This document shows positions 19,534 to 26,827 of a stretch of 57,230 nucleotides of DNA, one piece after another (positions within the stretch are counted from its first letter, which is position 1; every line of letters begins with the position of its first letter). Source of the stretch: a virus; the IMG/VR virus record IMGVR_UViG_3300025120_012119, positions 1 to 57,230 of that record; one strand, given 5' to 3'. The notes beneath the pieces were generated by a model. That model had not been told where the DNA came from. It did no database searches and saw only the letters and a program-made list of their open reading frames with translations. The position numbers and the translations under genes were made by a program.

Positions 19534-19779
19534 ATGACAAAATTAACAGAAGAAGAAATTAAAAAGGTTAGTGATTTAAAAATTAAATTTAACCAAATAG
19601 TAGAAACAACAGGAGCTATAGAGGTGCAAATAATGCAACTTCAAGCTCAAAAAGAAGAATTAAAAGTGAGTTTAGTTGATTTAAGAAAAGAAGAACTCGT
19701 AGTAGCTAAAGAATTAGAAGAGAAATATGGCAAAGGAACAATTTCTTTAGATACTGGTGAATTTTCCCCTAATAATTAA
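19534..19779 (+). CDS. Small coiled-coil protein
   Basis: An 81-residue, highly charged, predominantly helical protein (TEEEIKKVSDLKIKFNQIV, then QLQAQKEELKVSLVDLRKEE) with heptad-like hydrophobic spacing over most of its length. It has no transmembrane segment and no known motif. It sits between a fibre gene and the sheath gene, so a tail-assembly or minor virion role is possible. The function is unknown. Confidence 0.6.
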   Translation: MTKLTEEEIKKVSDLKIKFNQIVETTGAIEVQIMQLQAQKEELKVSLVDLRKEELVVAKELEEKYGKGTISLDTGEFSPNN

Positions 19780-19799
19780 ATTTTTGACAAAAGCTCATA

Positions 19800-19809
19800 T
19801 ATTTATTAT
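19800..19809 (+). promoter_or_regulatory. Candidate late promoter box (TATTTATTAT)
   Basis: A one-mismatch copy of the TATTTATAAT box, 22 nt upstream of the tail sheath ATG. Confidence 0.4.
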
Positions 19810-19831
19810 CAAAATATAACAATTAAACAAC

Positions 19832-22135
19832 ATGGCAGAAACATTAATTTCCCCGGGAGTATTAGCAAGAGAGAATGATCAATCTCAAATAACTTCTCAA
19901 CCGATACAAGCTGGTGCAGCGATAATTGGACCTACAGTAAAAGGTCAAGTAAATATTCCAAAGCTTATTACTACTTATAGTGAGTATCAAGCTAATTTTG
20001 GTACTACCTTTGAAAGTGGTTCAGCAAATGATACTAGTGAATATACATTCCTAACATCTATTTCAGCTTACAACTATTTCCAAAATGGAGGTACTTCTTT
20101 AATTGTTACTAGAGTAGCTTCTGGTTCATTTACAGCAGCAACTTCATCAACAATATTTAATGATCAAGAAAGCGGTGATATACCAGCTTCAGCTAATTTA
20201 TTTGGTTCATATAATGCAGGAACTGGAATTGGTGGTGCTTTAGGAGCAACAGCAGGACAATTCGATGACGTAGATGCAACAGGCGGTTCATCATCAGGAT
20301 TAAAAGTTAATGTAACATTATCATCAGGTAGTGGTCAATTTAGCCAAAGTGCAGTATTAGCAGAATCAACTCCAGGTGCAGGAATGGTAGCAGCTTCTTA
20401 TACAGTAGCTTTAACAAGTGGTTCAGGTACTGGTACAGGTGGTACAGCTACAGTTATAGTAGCAAGCCCTACATCAATCACTTCAGCTACAGTAGCAAAT
20501 ACAGGTTCAGGATATGTTGCAGGAGATACATTAATTATAGCATCTGGATCATTAGGTGCTACAACAAGTGGTGGTACAGATCTTATATTAACAATTGTAA
20601 ATGCAGATTTAACAGCAGTTCCAACAGCTATTGTAGCAAATACAGCAGCATCAGGATACGCAGTAGGTGACGTACTTACAGTAGCTGCAGCAAATATTGG
20701 TAATGCAGATACAGCTTTAACATTTACATTAGTAGATGCTGATATTACAGATGCAAATGCTTTCACATTAGAATCAATAGGTCAAGGTACTATTATGAAT
20801 AGTGCAGGAGCTTTAAATTCTCAAGGTGCTTTAACAAATGGAACTAGAGATAATTTAAGATGGGAAATTTCATCACCAAATACTTCATCTGGTACATTTA
20901 GTGTAATAGTAAGACAAGGTAATGATACAACAAGAGCAAAATCAGTTCTTGAAAGTTTTAATAATGTATCATTAGATCCAACTTCACCAAATTACATTTC
21001 AAGAATAATTGGTGATCAAACACAAGTATTAAGAGGAGCAGGAACAGCTGATCCATATTTACAAACAACAGGATCTTATCCAAACGCTTCAAGATATTTA
21101 AGAGTAAAAGAAGTACATTACAAAACCCCAAATTATTTTGACAATTCAGGAACTGCAAAATCACAATTTACAGCTTCTATTCCAGTAGCAGCATCGGGTG
21201 CATTTGGAGATGCTCAAGGATCAATATTAACTGGAAAAGGATTATATTATGATAAAATTTCAGCTCTTGATTCTCAAGGATTATTAGGTGGAAATTACAC
21301 GGATGCAATTAATTTATTAGCTAATAAAGATGATTACAAATATAATATTATATCAGCCCCAGGATTAGTTCAATCTGCATTCTCAACACCATTAAATTCT
21401 TTAGTTTCAAATACTGAAAATAGAGGAGATAATATTGTAATATTAGATCTTGAATTATATGATTCATCTATAACAGCAATTGTTGGAACAGCAGCATCAA
21501 AAGACACATCATACGCAGCGTCATATTGGCCATGGTGTATGGTAACAGATCCAGATTCAGCACAAAGAGTTTGGGTACCAGCAGGAACATTAATCCCAGG
21601 AGTTTATGCAGCTAATGATAGAACAGCAGAAGCATGGTTCGCACCAGCAGGTATAAACAGAGGTGGATTAGGTCAAGTAGTTCAAGCAGAAAGAAAATTA
21701 ACTCAAGCAAACAGAGATACTCTATATGTAGGTAAAGTAAATCCAATAGCAACATTCCCAGGAAGAGGAGTTGTAGTATTTGGACAGAAAACTCTACAAA
21801 CTCAAGCAAGTGCTTTAGATAGAGTAAATGTTAGAAGATTGTTAATTGCACTTAAAAATTATATTTCACAAATATCTGATAATTTAGTATTTGAACAAAA
21901 TACAGCAGCTACCAGAAATGTATTTTTAGGACAAGTTAATCCATATCTAGAGTCAGTACAACAAAGACAAGGTTTATACGCGTTTAAAGTTGTTATGAAT
22001 GATTCAAATAATGGACCTGAGGTAATTGATAGAAACGAATTAAGAGGTGCTATATACATACAACCTACTAAAACGGCAGAATTCATTTACCTAGATTTCA
22101 ACATTCTTCCAACAGGAGCTGAATTCCCTGCATAA
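19832..22135 (+). CDS. Contractile tail sheath protein (gp18-like)
   Basis: The N-terminus has the sheath signature (ISPGVLARENDQSQIT, then GAAIIGPTVKGQVNIPKLIT and FGTTFESG). The C-terminal third has the conserved sheath core: APAGINRGGLGQVVQAERKL, NPIATFPGRGVVVFGQKTL, VNVRRLLIALKNYI, and FEQNTAATRNVFLGQVNPYL. At 767 residues it is longer than T4 gp18 (659). Extra length falls around residues 120-320, where two similar units (NTGSGYVAGDTLIIAS and TAASGYAVGDVLTVAA) suggest an inserted duplicated surface domain. It is followed by the tail tube gene, the standard order. The assignment is firm from motifs and synteny. Confidence 0.95.
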   Translation: MAETLISPGVLARENDQSQITSQPIQAGAAIIGPTVKGQVNIPKLITTYSEYQANFGTTFESGSANDTSEYTFLTSISAYNYFQNGGTSLIVTRVASGSFTAATSSTIFNDQESGDIPASANLFGSYNAGTGIGGALGATAGQFDDVDATGGSSSGLKVNVTLSSGSGQFSQSAVLAESTPGAGMVAASYTVALTSGSGTGTGGTATVIVASPTSITSATVANTGSGYVAGDTLIIASGSLGATTSGGTDLILTIVNADLTAVPTAIVANTAASGYAVGDVLTVAAANIGNADTALTFTLVDADITDANAFTLESIGQGTIMNSAGALNSQGALTNGTRDNLRWEISSPNTSSGTFSVIVRQGNDTTRAKSVLESFNNVSLDPTSPNYISRIIGDQTQVLRGAGTADPYLQTTGSYPNASRYLRVKEVHYKTPNYFDNSGTAKSQFTASIPVAASGAFGDAQGSILTGKGLYYDKISALDSQGLLGGNYTDAINLLANKDDYKYNIISAPGLVQSAFSTPLNSLVSNTENRGDNIVILDLELYDSSITAIVGTAASKDTSYAASYWPWCMVTDPDSAQRVWVPAGTLIPGVYAANDRTAEAWFAPAGINRGGLGQVVQAERKLTQANRDTLYVGKVNPIATFPGRGVVVFGQKTLQTQASALDRVNVRRLLIALKNYISQISDNLVFEQNTAATRNVFLGQVNPYLESVQQRQGLYAFKVVMNDSNNGPEVIDRNELRGAIYIQPTKTAEFIYLDFNILPTGAEFPA

Positions 22136-22151
22136 GAATTAGAGAATATAA

Positions 22152-22161
22152 TATTTATAAC
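22152..22161 (+). promoter_or_regulatory. Candidate late promoter box (TATTTATAAC)
   Basis: Located between sheath and tube genes, 29 nt before the tube ATG. It would allow extra transcription of the abundant tube protein. Confidence 0.45.
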
Positions 22162-22190
22162 TGAATAAAAAAATTAAATAAAAACACAAA

Positions 22191-22679
22191 ATGGCAGTAT
22201 TAGACCCAAACGAAATATTTTTCACAGCTTTTGAGCCCAAAGTAGCAAATAGGTTTGTAATGTACGTCGACGGTATCCCATCATATATTATTAAAGGTAT
22301 AAGTGGATTAGGATTTGCACAGGACGAAATAGTATTAAATCATATTAACACTTATAGAAAAGTAAAAGGTAAATTGAGATGGAATGACATCACAATGCAA
22401 TTATTTGATCCAATTACTCCTTCAGGTGCTCAGGCAGTAATGGAATGGGTTAGATTACATTATGAATCAGTAACAGGTAGAGCTGGTTACTCTGATTTCT
22501 ATAAGAAAGATTTAACAATTGATGTACTAGGACCAGTAGGTGATGTAGTATCAGAATGGATTATAAAAGGTGCATTTATTAAAGATGGATCATTTGCAGA
22601 CATGAACTGGGACACTGATGGTGAAGCTCAAAACATCGATTTAACAATCGGAATGGATTACTGCGTATTGAATTTCTAA
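22191..22679 (+). CDS. Tail tube protein (gp19-like)
   Basis: A 162-residue protein of the T4 gp19 tube family: ANRFVMYVDGIPSYIIKGIS near the start, a central KLRWNDITMQLFDPITPSGA, and the C-terminal GAFIKDGSFADMNWDTDGEA. Length matches gp19 (163). Tube monomers stack inside the sheath to form the DNA channel. The gene directly follows the sheath gene and is closed by a strong intrinsic terminator, so it can be transcribed at high level from its own late promoter or by read-through from the sheath. Confidence 0.93.
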   Translation: MAVLDPNEIFFTAFEPKVANRFVMYVDGIPSYIIKGISGLGFAQDEIVLNHINTYRKVKGKLRWNDITMQLFDPITPSGAQAVMEWVRLHYESVTGRAGYSDFYKKDLTIDVLGPVGDVVSEWIIKGAFIKDGSFADMNWDTDGEAQNIDLTIGMDYCVLNF

Positions 22680-22704
22680 AAAAATTCAACATATTTTTAA
22701 AAAT

Positions 22705-22731
22705 AGCTTGGCTTCGGTCAAGCTTTTTTTT
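22705..22731 (+). terminator. Intrinsic terminator after tail tube gene
   Basis: AGCTTGGC and GTCAAGCT pair into an 8-bp stem (one G-T wobble) capped by a TTCG tetraloop and followed by eight T residues (22724-22731). Confidence 0.9.
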
Positions 22732-22781
22732 ATATTGATATGTATAAACGTACAATTAAGTTATAACTAAATAAAATTTAT

Positions 22782-23504
22782 ATGGAAGAATTTAAATTCC
22801 CCACAGAAACTGTAGATTTACCATCAAAAGGACTAATCTATCCTAAAGATCACCCATTACGTAGCGGAAAAGTTGAAATAAAATATATGACTGCTAAAGA
22901 GGAGGATATATTAACAAATCAAAATTTAATATCTAAAGGAAATGTATTAGAAAAGTTAATGGAGGCATTAACTATGAAAAAATTTGATACTAAAGATGTA
23001 TGTACTGGAGATAAAAATGCAATGTTTTTAGCTGCTAGAGTATTAGGTTATGGTTCTGAATATAAGTTTACAATTAAAGATAAAGATTATACTGTTGATT
23101 TATCAACTATAGATTCTTTACCGTTTGATGAAAGTTTGACAGATGAAGACGGTTTATTAAGTTTTACTTTTCCTAAATCAGGAGTTGAAATTAAATTCAA
23201 AATTTTAACAGAAAAAGATGAAGATAAAATTGCTAATGAACTTAAAGCCTTAAATAAATATAAAAATTTAGGTGGTGGTGAAGTTACTACTAGGTTAAAA
23301 CACCAAATTGTATCTATTAGTGGTGATGATGATAAATCAAATATTAAATCATTTGTTGAAAATCAAATATTAGCTCAAGACTCTAGAGCATTAAGAAATT
23401 ATATTAAAGATCTTTCACCTAATATTGATTTGACCTATACTACAGAAGATGGTGATAAAATTGAAATTCCAATTTCTCTAGGTTTTTTTTGGCCGGATCT
23501 CTAA
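22782..23504 (+). CDS. gp26-like baseplate / tail assembly protein (zero-frame product)
   Basis: A 240-residue protein similar to the T4 gp26 baseplate family, with the opening motif TVDLPSKGLIYPKDHPLRSG followed by VEIKYMTAKEEDIL. The position between tube and tape measure is also where many tailed phages keep tail assembly chaperones made in two lengths by frameshifting. The last codons run through a T8 tract, and a strong -1 frameshift signal there could extend the protein into the next frame (see 23483-23513). Family recognition is good; whether it acts as hub subunit, chaperone or both is inferred. Confidence 0.75.
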   Translation: MEEFKFPTETVDLPSKGLIYPKDHPLRSGKVEIKYMTAKEEDILTNQNLISKGNVLEKLMEALTMKKFDTKDVCTGDKNAMFLAARVLGYGSEYKFTIKDKDYTVDLSTIDSLPFDESLTDEDGLLSFTFPKSGVEIKFKILTEKDEDKIANELKALNKYKNLGGGEVTTRLKHQIVSISGDDDKSNIKSFVENQILAQDSRALRNYIKDLSPNIDLTYTTEDGDKIEIPISLGFFWPDL

Positions 23505-23513
23505 AAGAGGTCC
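23483..23513 (+). other. Programmed -1 ribosomal frameshift signal
   Basis: In the zero frame the codons GGT TTT TTT TGG contain a slippery T TTT TTT heptamer (23483-23489). After a 5-nt spacer comes an 8-bp stem, GGATCTCT (23495-23502) with AGAGGTCC (23506-23513), enclosing an AAA loop. The zero-frame stop TAA (23502-23504) lies inside this hairpin. Heptamer, spacer and stem match the classical -1 arrangement. Confidence 0.75.
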
Positions 23514-23818
23514 AACGTTATAGAGCATCAGTATTTAATCATATACATGAAGTAGTATTTCATGGTAAAGGAGGCTATGATTATGATACTGTTTATAATA
23601 TGCCTATATGGTTACGTAAATTTTCATTTAATAAAATAAAAGAATGGTATGATGCAGAAGCTGAAGCTAATAAAAAAGCATCTCAAGGTAAAGGAACTAA
23701 TATAGATTTAAATTCTCCTAGTAAACCAAATATACCTAAAAAAGGTTTTAATCCCCCCACATCTAAAAGTTTAAAAAGACCAACTCCTAACTATAGTACT
23801 AAAATATCAAAGAAATAA
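23489..23818 (+). CDS. Frameshift extension of the gp26-like protein (-1 frame)
   Basis: This frame is open for 109 codons but has no good start: the only early candidate is a TTG inside the T tract, and the first ATG is about 36 codons in. A -1 shift after residue 236 of the upstream frame would join it seamlessly and give a fusion of about 345 residues. The peptide (VQRYRASVFNHIHEVVFHGK, then MPIWLRKFSFNKIKEWYDAE) is helical and charged, with a basic, proline-containing tail (PSKPNIPKKGFNPPTSK). It stops shortly before the tape measure gene, as the T part of G/GT chaperone fusions does in other phages. A separate protein made by re-initiation is the alternative. Confidence 0.65.
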   Translation: MAGSLKEVQRYRASVFNHIHEVVFHGKGGYDYDTVYNMPIWLRKFSFNKIKEWYDAEAEANKKASQGKGTNIDLNSPSKPNIPKKGFNPPTSKSLKRPTPNYSTKISKK

Positions 23819-23828
23819 CATTTTCTAA

Positions 23829-23838
23829 TATTTATAAT
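23829..23838 (+). promoter_or_regulatory. Candidate late promoter box (TATTTATAAT)
   Basis: TATTTATAAT followed by AAAATCATT, 14 nt upstream of the tape measure ATG. Confidence 0.5.
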
Positions 23839-23852
23839 AAAATCATTATTGA

Positions 23853-26492
23853 ATGAGTGCTAGTAAACAAGATGTCCAAAATCAAAAAGATTTAAATTCA
23901 GAAGTCCAAAAAACTAAGTCTTTTGAAGAGGAGTTAGTAGAGCTTCTCCAAAGAAGAAGAGGAATATCAGCAGAAAATTTAAATGATCAGCAAGATATAG
24001 CTAATGTTATTGAGGATCAAGTAAAAGAAATGAAATTCCAAGTTAATGAGCAAAGACTCATTAAAAAACTATCTAAGGACATTTCTAAAATATCCGAAGA
24101 AACTTTTACTATAAGTAAAGAAGAACTAGGTTTATCTAAAACTAATGTTAAAATAACAGGATTACAAGCAGATTTAGATAAAAAAATACAATTACTTACA
24201 GCTCAACAAAATAAATTATATACTGAAGGAGGAAAAGTAAATAATGATATTGCTATCTCTATTGGGATGCAAGTTAAACAAGCACAATCTTTAAAATCAG
24301 ATTTAGAAAACATAAATGCAGAATCTGAAGAGATTGGTAATAATTTTGGGGTTAAATCATTTAGTGGTTTAGCAGGAGCAGCAGGTCAACTTTCTAAACT
24401 TTTAGGAATTAAAGATTTTTCAAAACCCTTTGAAGGAGCTGCTGAAGCAGCTAGAGAACAATCCCAATATAATAAAGAAACTTTTGGAAGTACTAAAGGA
24501 ATTTCAAAACAACAAAAAATAGATAATAAACTTGTTAATCAAAAACTCGGTGATTTTAAAAAGTTAAGAAAAGATGGAGTTGGTATAGAAAAAGCTTTAA
24601 AGAAAACAGGTTTAAATGCTAAACAAGTCAAAGTAGGTAAACTCCCAGTAAAATCAATGTCAGCTTTTAAAGCAGGGTTTAAATCATTAGGTCCTGTGAT
24701 TGCAAAAGCAATGGGCCCTTTAGCTATATTCACAGCTATAGTAAAAGTAGCAAAATTCTTCTTTGATGCTATGGTGGGTGCTTCTAAAGCTACAGCTGAT
24801 ATGTCTAGAAATATGTTAATATCTAGAGAAGCAGCTCAAGAATTATATTCAACAACAATACCAGGTATAGTTGGAGAATTTAATGAAGTTCAAAAAGCAC
24901 AAGGTAATGTAACTATATCAGCTAGTGCATATCAAAAAGCCTTAAGTAGTATAAATGAAGAGCTAGGAATGCAATTAAACTTAGCTTCAGATTTTGGTAA
25001 ACAAACAGCTATGAATGTAGCTGAAGTTGCTAGAATGCAAGTAAATTTTGGTTTAAGCGCAAAAGCATCAAAACAATTATTTTTAGAATCTACTAAAACT
25101 GGTGTACCTTTAGAGGAAATGAATAAATCTATGTTTGGTACCTTAGGGGTAATGTCAGCTCAATCAGGTTTACAATTAGATTTAAATAAAGTTATTGAAG
25201 AGGCAGCGAGTATATCAGGAAATATGAGAGCTAATTTTGGTGGTAGTACTGAAGCAATAGCAAAAGCAGTATTTCAAGCTAAATTATTAGGTTTAAATAT
25301 GTCTCAAATGGAAGGGATATCTGGAAATTTATTAGATTTCCAATCTTCTATTGAAAATGAAATGGCAGCTGAATTATTAACTGGAAAGCAGTTAAATTTA
25401 GAAAGAGCTAGAGAAGCAGCATTAATGGGTGATACTGAAACCCTAATGAAAGAAATTTCAGCACAAGCTGGTAGCCAAGAAGATTTCTTAGCAATGAATA
25501 TAATCCAACGTCAAGCTTTAGCTAAAGCTGTTGGAATGGAAGTTAATGAGTTAGCGGATATGTACGAAACACAATCCAAAAACGATGCATTAGCTAAGAA
25601 AAATTTAGAAATACAAAATAAATTAAGAAAGGATGGAATGTCCTTACTTTCAGAAGAATTTGATATTAAAACAGCATCTTTAGCTGAAATAAGAATTGCA
25701 GCCCAAAAAGCAGGAAAATCAGAAGAAGAATTAAGGGATCTTTTAGGTGAACAGATTTATGCTAGAAAACAAGAAGAAGATGCTACTCAAAAATTTAATA
25801 AAGCACTTGAAAAAGCTAAAGATGCATTTTCAAGATTAGTTGATGGTGGTGTTTTAGATAAACTAGCTGATGGTTTAGCAGGTTTAGTTGATAGTTCATT
25901 ATTTTCAGGTTTTGTAGAAGAAGGAGAAGCAAAAAGGATACAAAAAGAATTACAAGATAAAGCAAAAGCAGATCCATCTTCAGTTAGCCAAAAAGAATTA
26001 AATATAGCAGAAAGTGCCTCTGATCAAGTTACAGGGGTTGAAAAAGCTGGAGTAGTAGCAGGTGCAGCTTTAACAGGAGCTGCTATTGGTTCTATTATTC
26101 CTGGAGTAGGTACAGCTATTGGAGCTGTAGTAGGTGGTTTAATTGGAGGAGTTTCCTCATTATTTGCAGTTGAAGTTGCTGATTCATATAAAGAAGGACA
26201 AGCGGAAAGATTAAATGAAATTGCAAAAGAAAAAGGAATAGAAGTATCCCCATCAGCTGATGAAGCCACAAAAGTAAATGACTTTATTTTAAGACCAGGT
26301 CAAGCTCCTATAAAATTTAATAAAGATGATTTATTAATAGGAGGTACTAATCTTGGAGGAGGTAGTAATAATAATGAAGTTACTACTTTATTAAAAGAAT
26401 TAATATCAGCTGTTAAAGAAGGTGGAGATGTATTTATTGATGGGGCCAAAGCAGGTAGATCAATGGCTTTAGCGACTTCTAGAATAGGTTAA
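23853..26492 (+). CDS. Tail tape measure protein
   Basis: An 879-residue protein with the usual tape measure layout. A long charged helical N-terminus (residues ~1-170) leads to a hydrophobic segment near residues 285-310 (FTAIVKVAKFFFDAMVGASK). A Met/Ala-rich helical middle follows, then a Gly/Ala-rich membrane-like stretch near 730-770 (GAALTGAAIGSIIPGVGTAI), and a short acidic C-terminus. It follows tube and the frameshifting gp26-like gene, the standard order. Family proteins set tail length and are ejected ahead of the DNA. No lytic domain is visible. The start ATG fits the preceding late box and A-rich leader. Confidence 0.8.
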   Translation: MSASKQDVQNQKDLNSEVQKTKSFEEELVELLQRRRGISAENLNDQQDIANVIEDQVKEMKFQVNEQRLIKKLSKDISKISEETFTISKEELGLSKTNVKITGLQADLDKKIQLLTAQQNKLYTEGGKVNNDIAISIGMQVKQAQSLKSDLENINAESEEIGNNFGVKSFSGLAGAAGQLSKLLGIKDFSKPFEGAAEAAREQSQYNKETFGSTKGISKQQKIDNKLVNQKLGDFKKLRKDGVGIEKALKKTGLNAKQVKVGKLPVKSMSAFKAGFKSLGPVIAKAMGPLAIFTAIVKVAKFFFDAMVGASKATADMSRNMLISREAAQELYSTTIPGIVGEFNEVQKAQGNVTISASAYQKALSSINEELGMQLNLASDFGKQTAMNVAEVARMQVNFGLSAKASKQLFLESTKTGVPLEEMNKSMFGTLGVMSAQSGLQLDLNKVIEEAASISGNMRANFGGSTEAIAKAVFQAKLLGLNMSQMEGISGNLLDFQSSIENEMAAELLTGKQLNLERAREAALMGDTETLMKEISAQAGSQEDFLAMNIIQRQALAKAVGMEVNELADMYETQSKNDALAKKNLEIQNKLRKDGMSLLSEEFDIKTASLAEIRIAAQKAGKSEEELRDLLGEQIYARKQEEDATQKFNKALEKAKDAFSRLVDGGVLDKLADGLAGLVDSSLFSGFVEEGEAKRIQKELQDKAKADPSSVSQKELNIAESASDQVTGVEKAGVVAGAALTGAAIGSIIPGVGTAIGAVVGGLIGGVSSLFAVEVADSYKEGQAERLNEIAKEKGIEVSPSADEATKVNDFILRPGQAPIKFNKDDLLIGGTNLGGGSNNNEVTTLLKELISAVKEGGDVFIDGAKAGRSMALATSRIG

Positions 26493-26502
26493 TATTTATA
26501 AT
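26493..26502 (+). promoter_or_regulatory. Candidate late promoter box (TATTTATAAT)
   Basis: TATTTATAAT followed by AAAACAATTAATAATT, 22 nt upstream of the next ATG. Confidence 0.5.
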
Positions 26503-26524
26503 AAAACAATTAATAATTAAAATT

Positions 26525-26818
26525 ATGGCAAATTCAATAAAAAAACAATTTGATACTGATGGTTCAGCTTTAGGTTACCCTGTATCACCAGCTAGTCCTC
26601 AACCACAAGCTAGTGTTAATGATCCTAATGGTACTCTTCACAACCAATATTCAAATCAAGGAGACCCAGCTACAGCAAATCTAGCTTATGATAATTTTGG
26701 AGCAGGAGCTACAGGATATAATGTACCTGCAGTTTCACAATTAGGTGAATCAGCAAGAGCTTATCAAGAACCAGTAAACAGATTTAAAAATAATACACCA
26801 GAAGGAGCTTCATTTTAA
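26525..26818 (+). CDS. Small hypothetical tail-region protein
   Basis: A 97-residue protein rich in Asn, Gln, Pro and Gly (PVSPASPQPQASVNDPNGTL, then AYDNFGAGATGYNVPAVSQL) with few hydrophobic positions, so probably flexible or disordered. It has no signal peptide, membrane segment or known motif. It lies between the tape measure and a baseplate candidate, preceded by its own late box and 9 nt from the next gene. It may be a minor baseplate or tail component; no function can be assigned. Confidence 0.55.
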   Translation: MANSIKKQFDTDGSALGYPVSPASPQPQASVNDPNGTLHNQYSNQGDPATANLAYDNFGAGATGYNVPAVSQLGESARAYQEPVNRFKNNTPEGASF

Positions 26819-26827
26819 ATAAAAAGT

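Noticed and set aside
20398-20766. Antisense ORF over the tail sheath gene
   Set aside because: It is a shadow of the Ala/Thr/Val-rich insertion of the sheath gene and has no independent support.
23489-23818. Independent gene starting with TTG in the T tract
   Set aside because: No good leader or ATG is present; a -1 frameshift signal sits exactly at the junction and explains the frame better.
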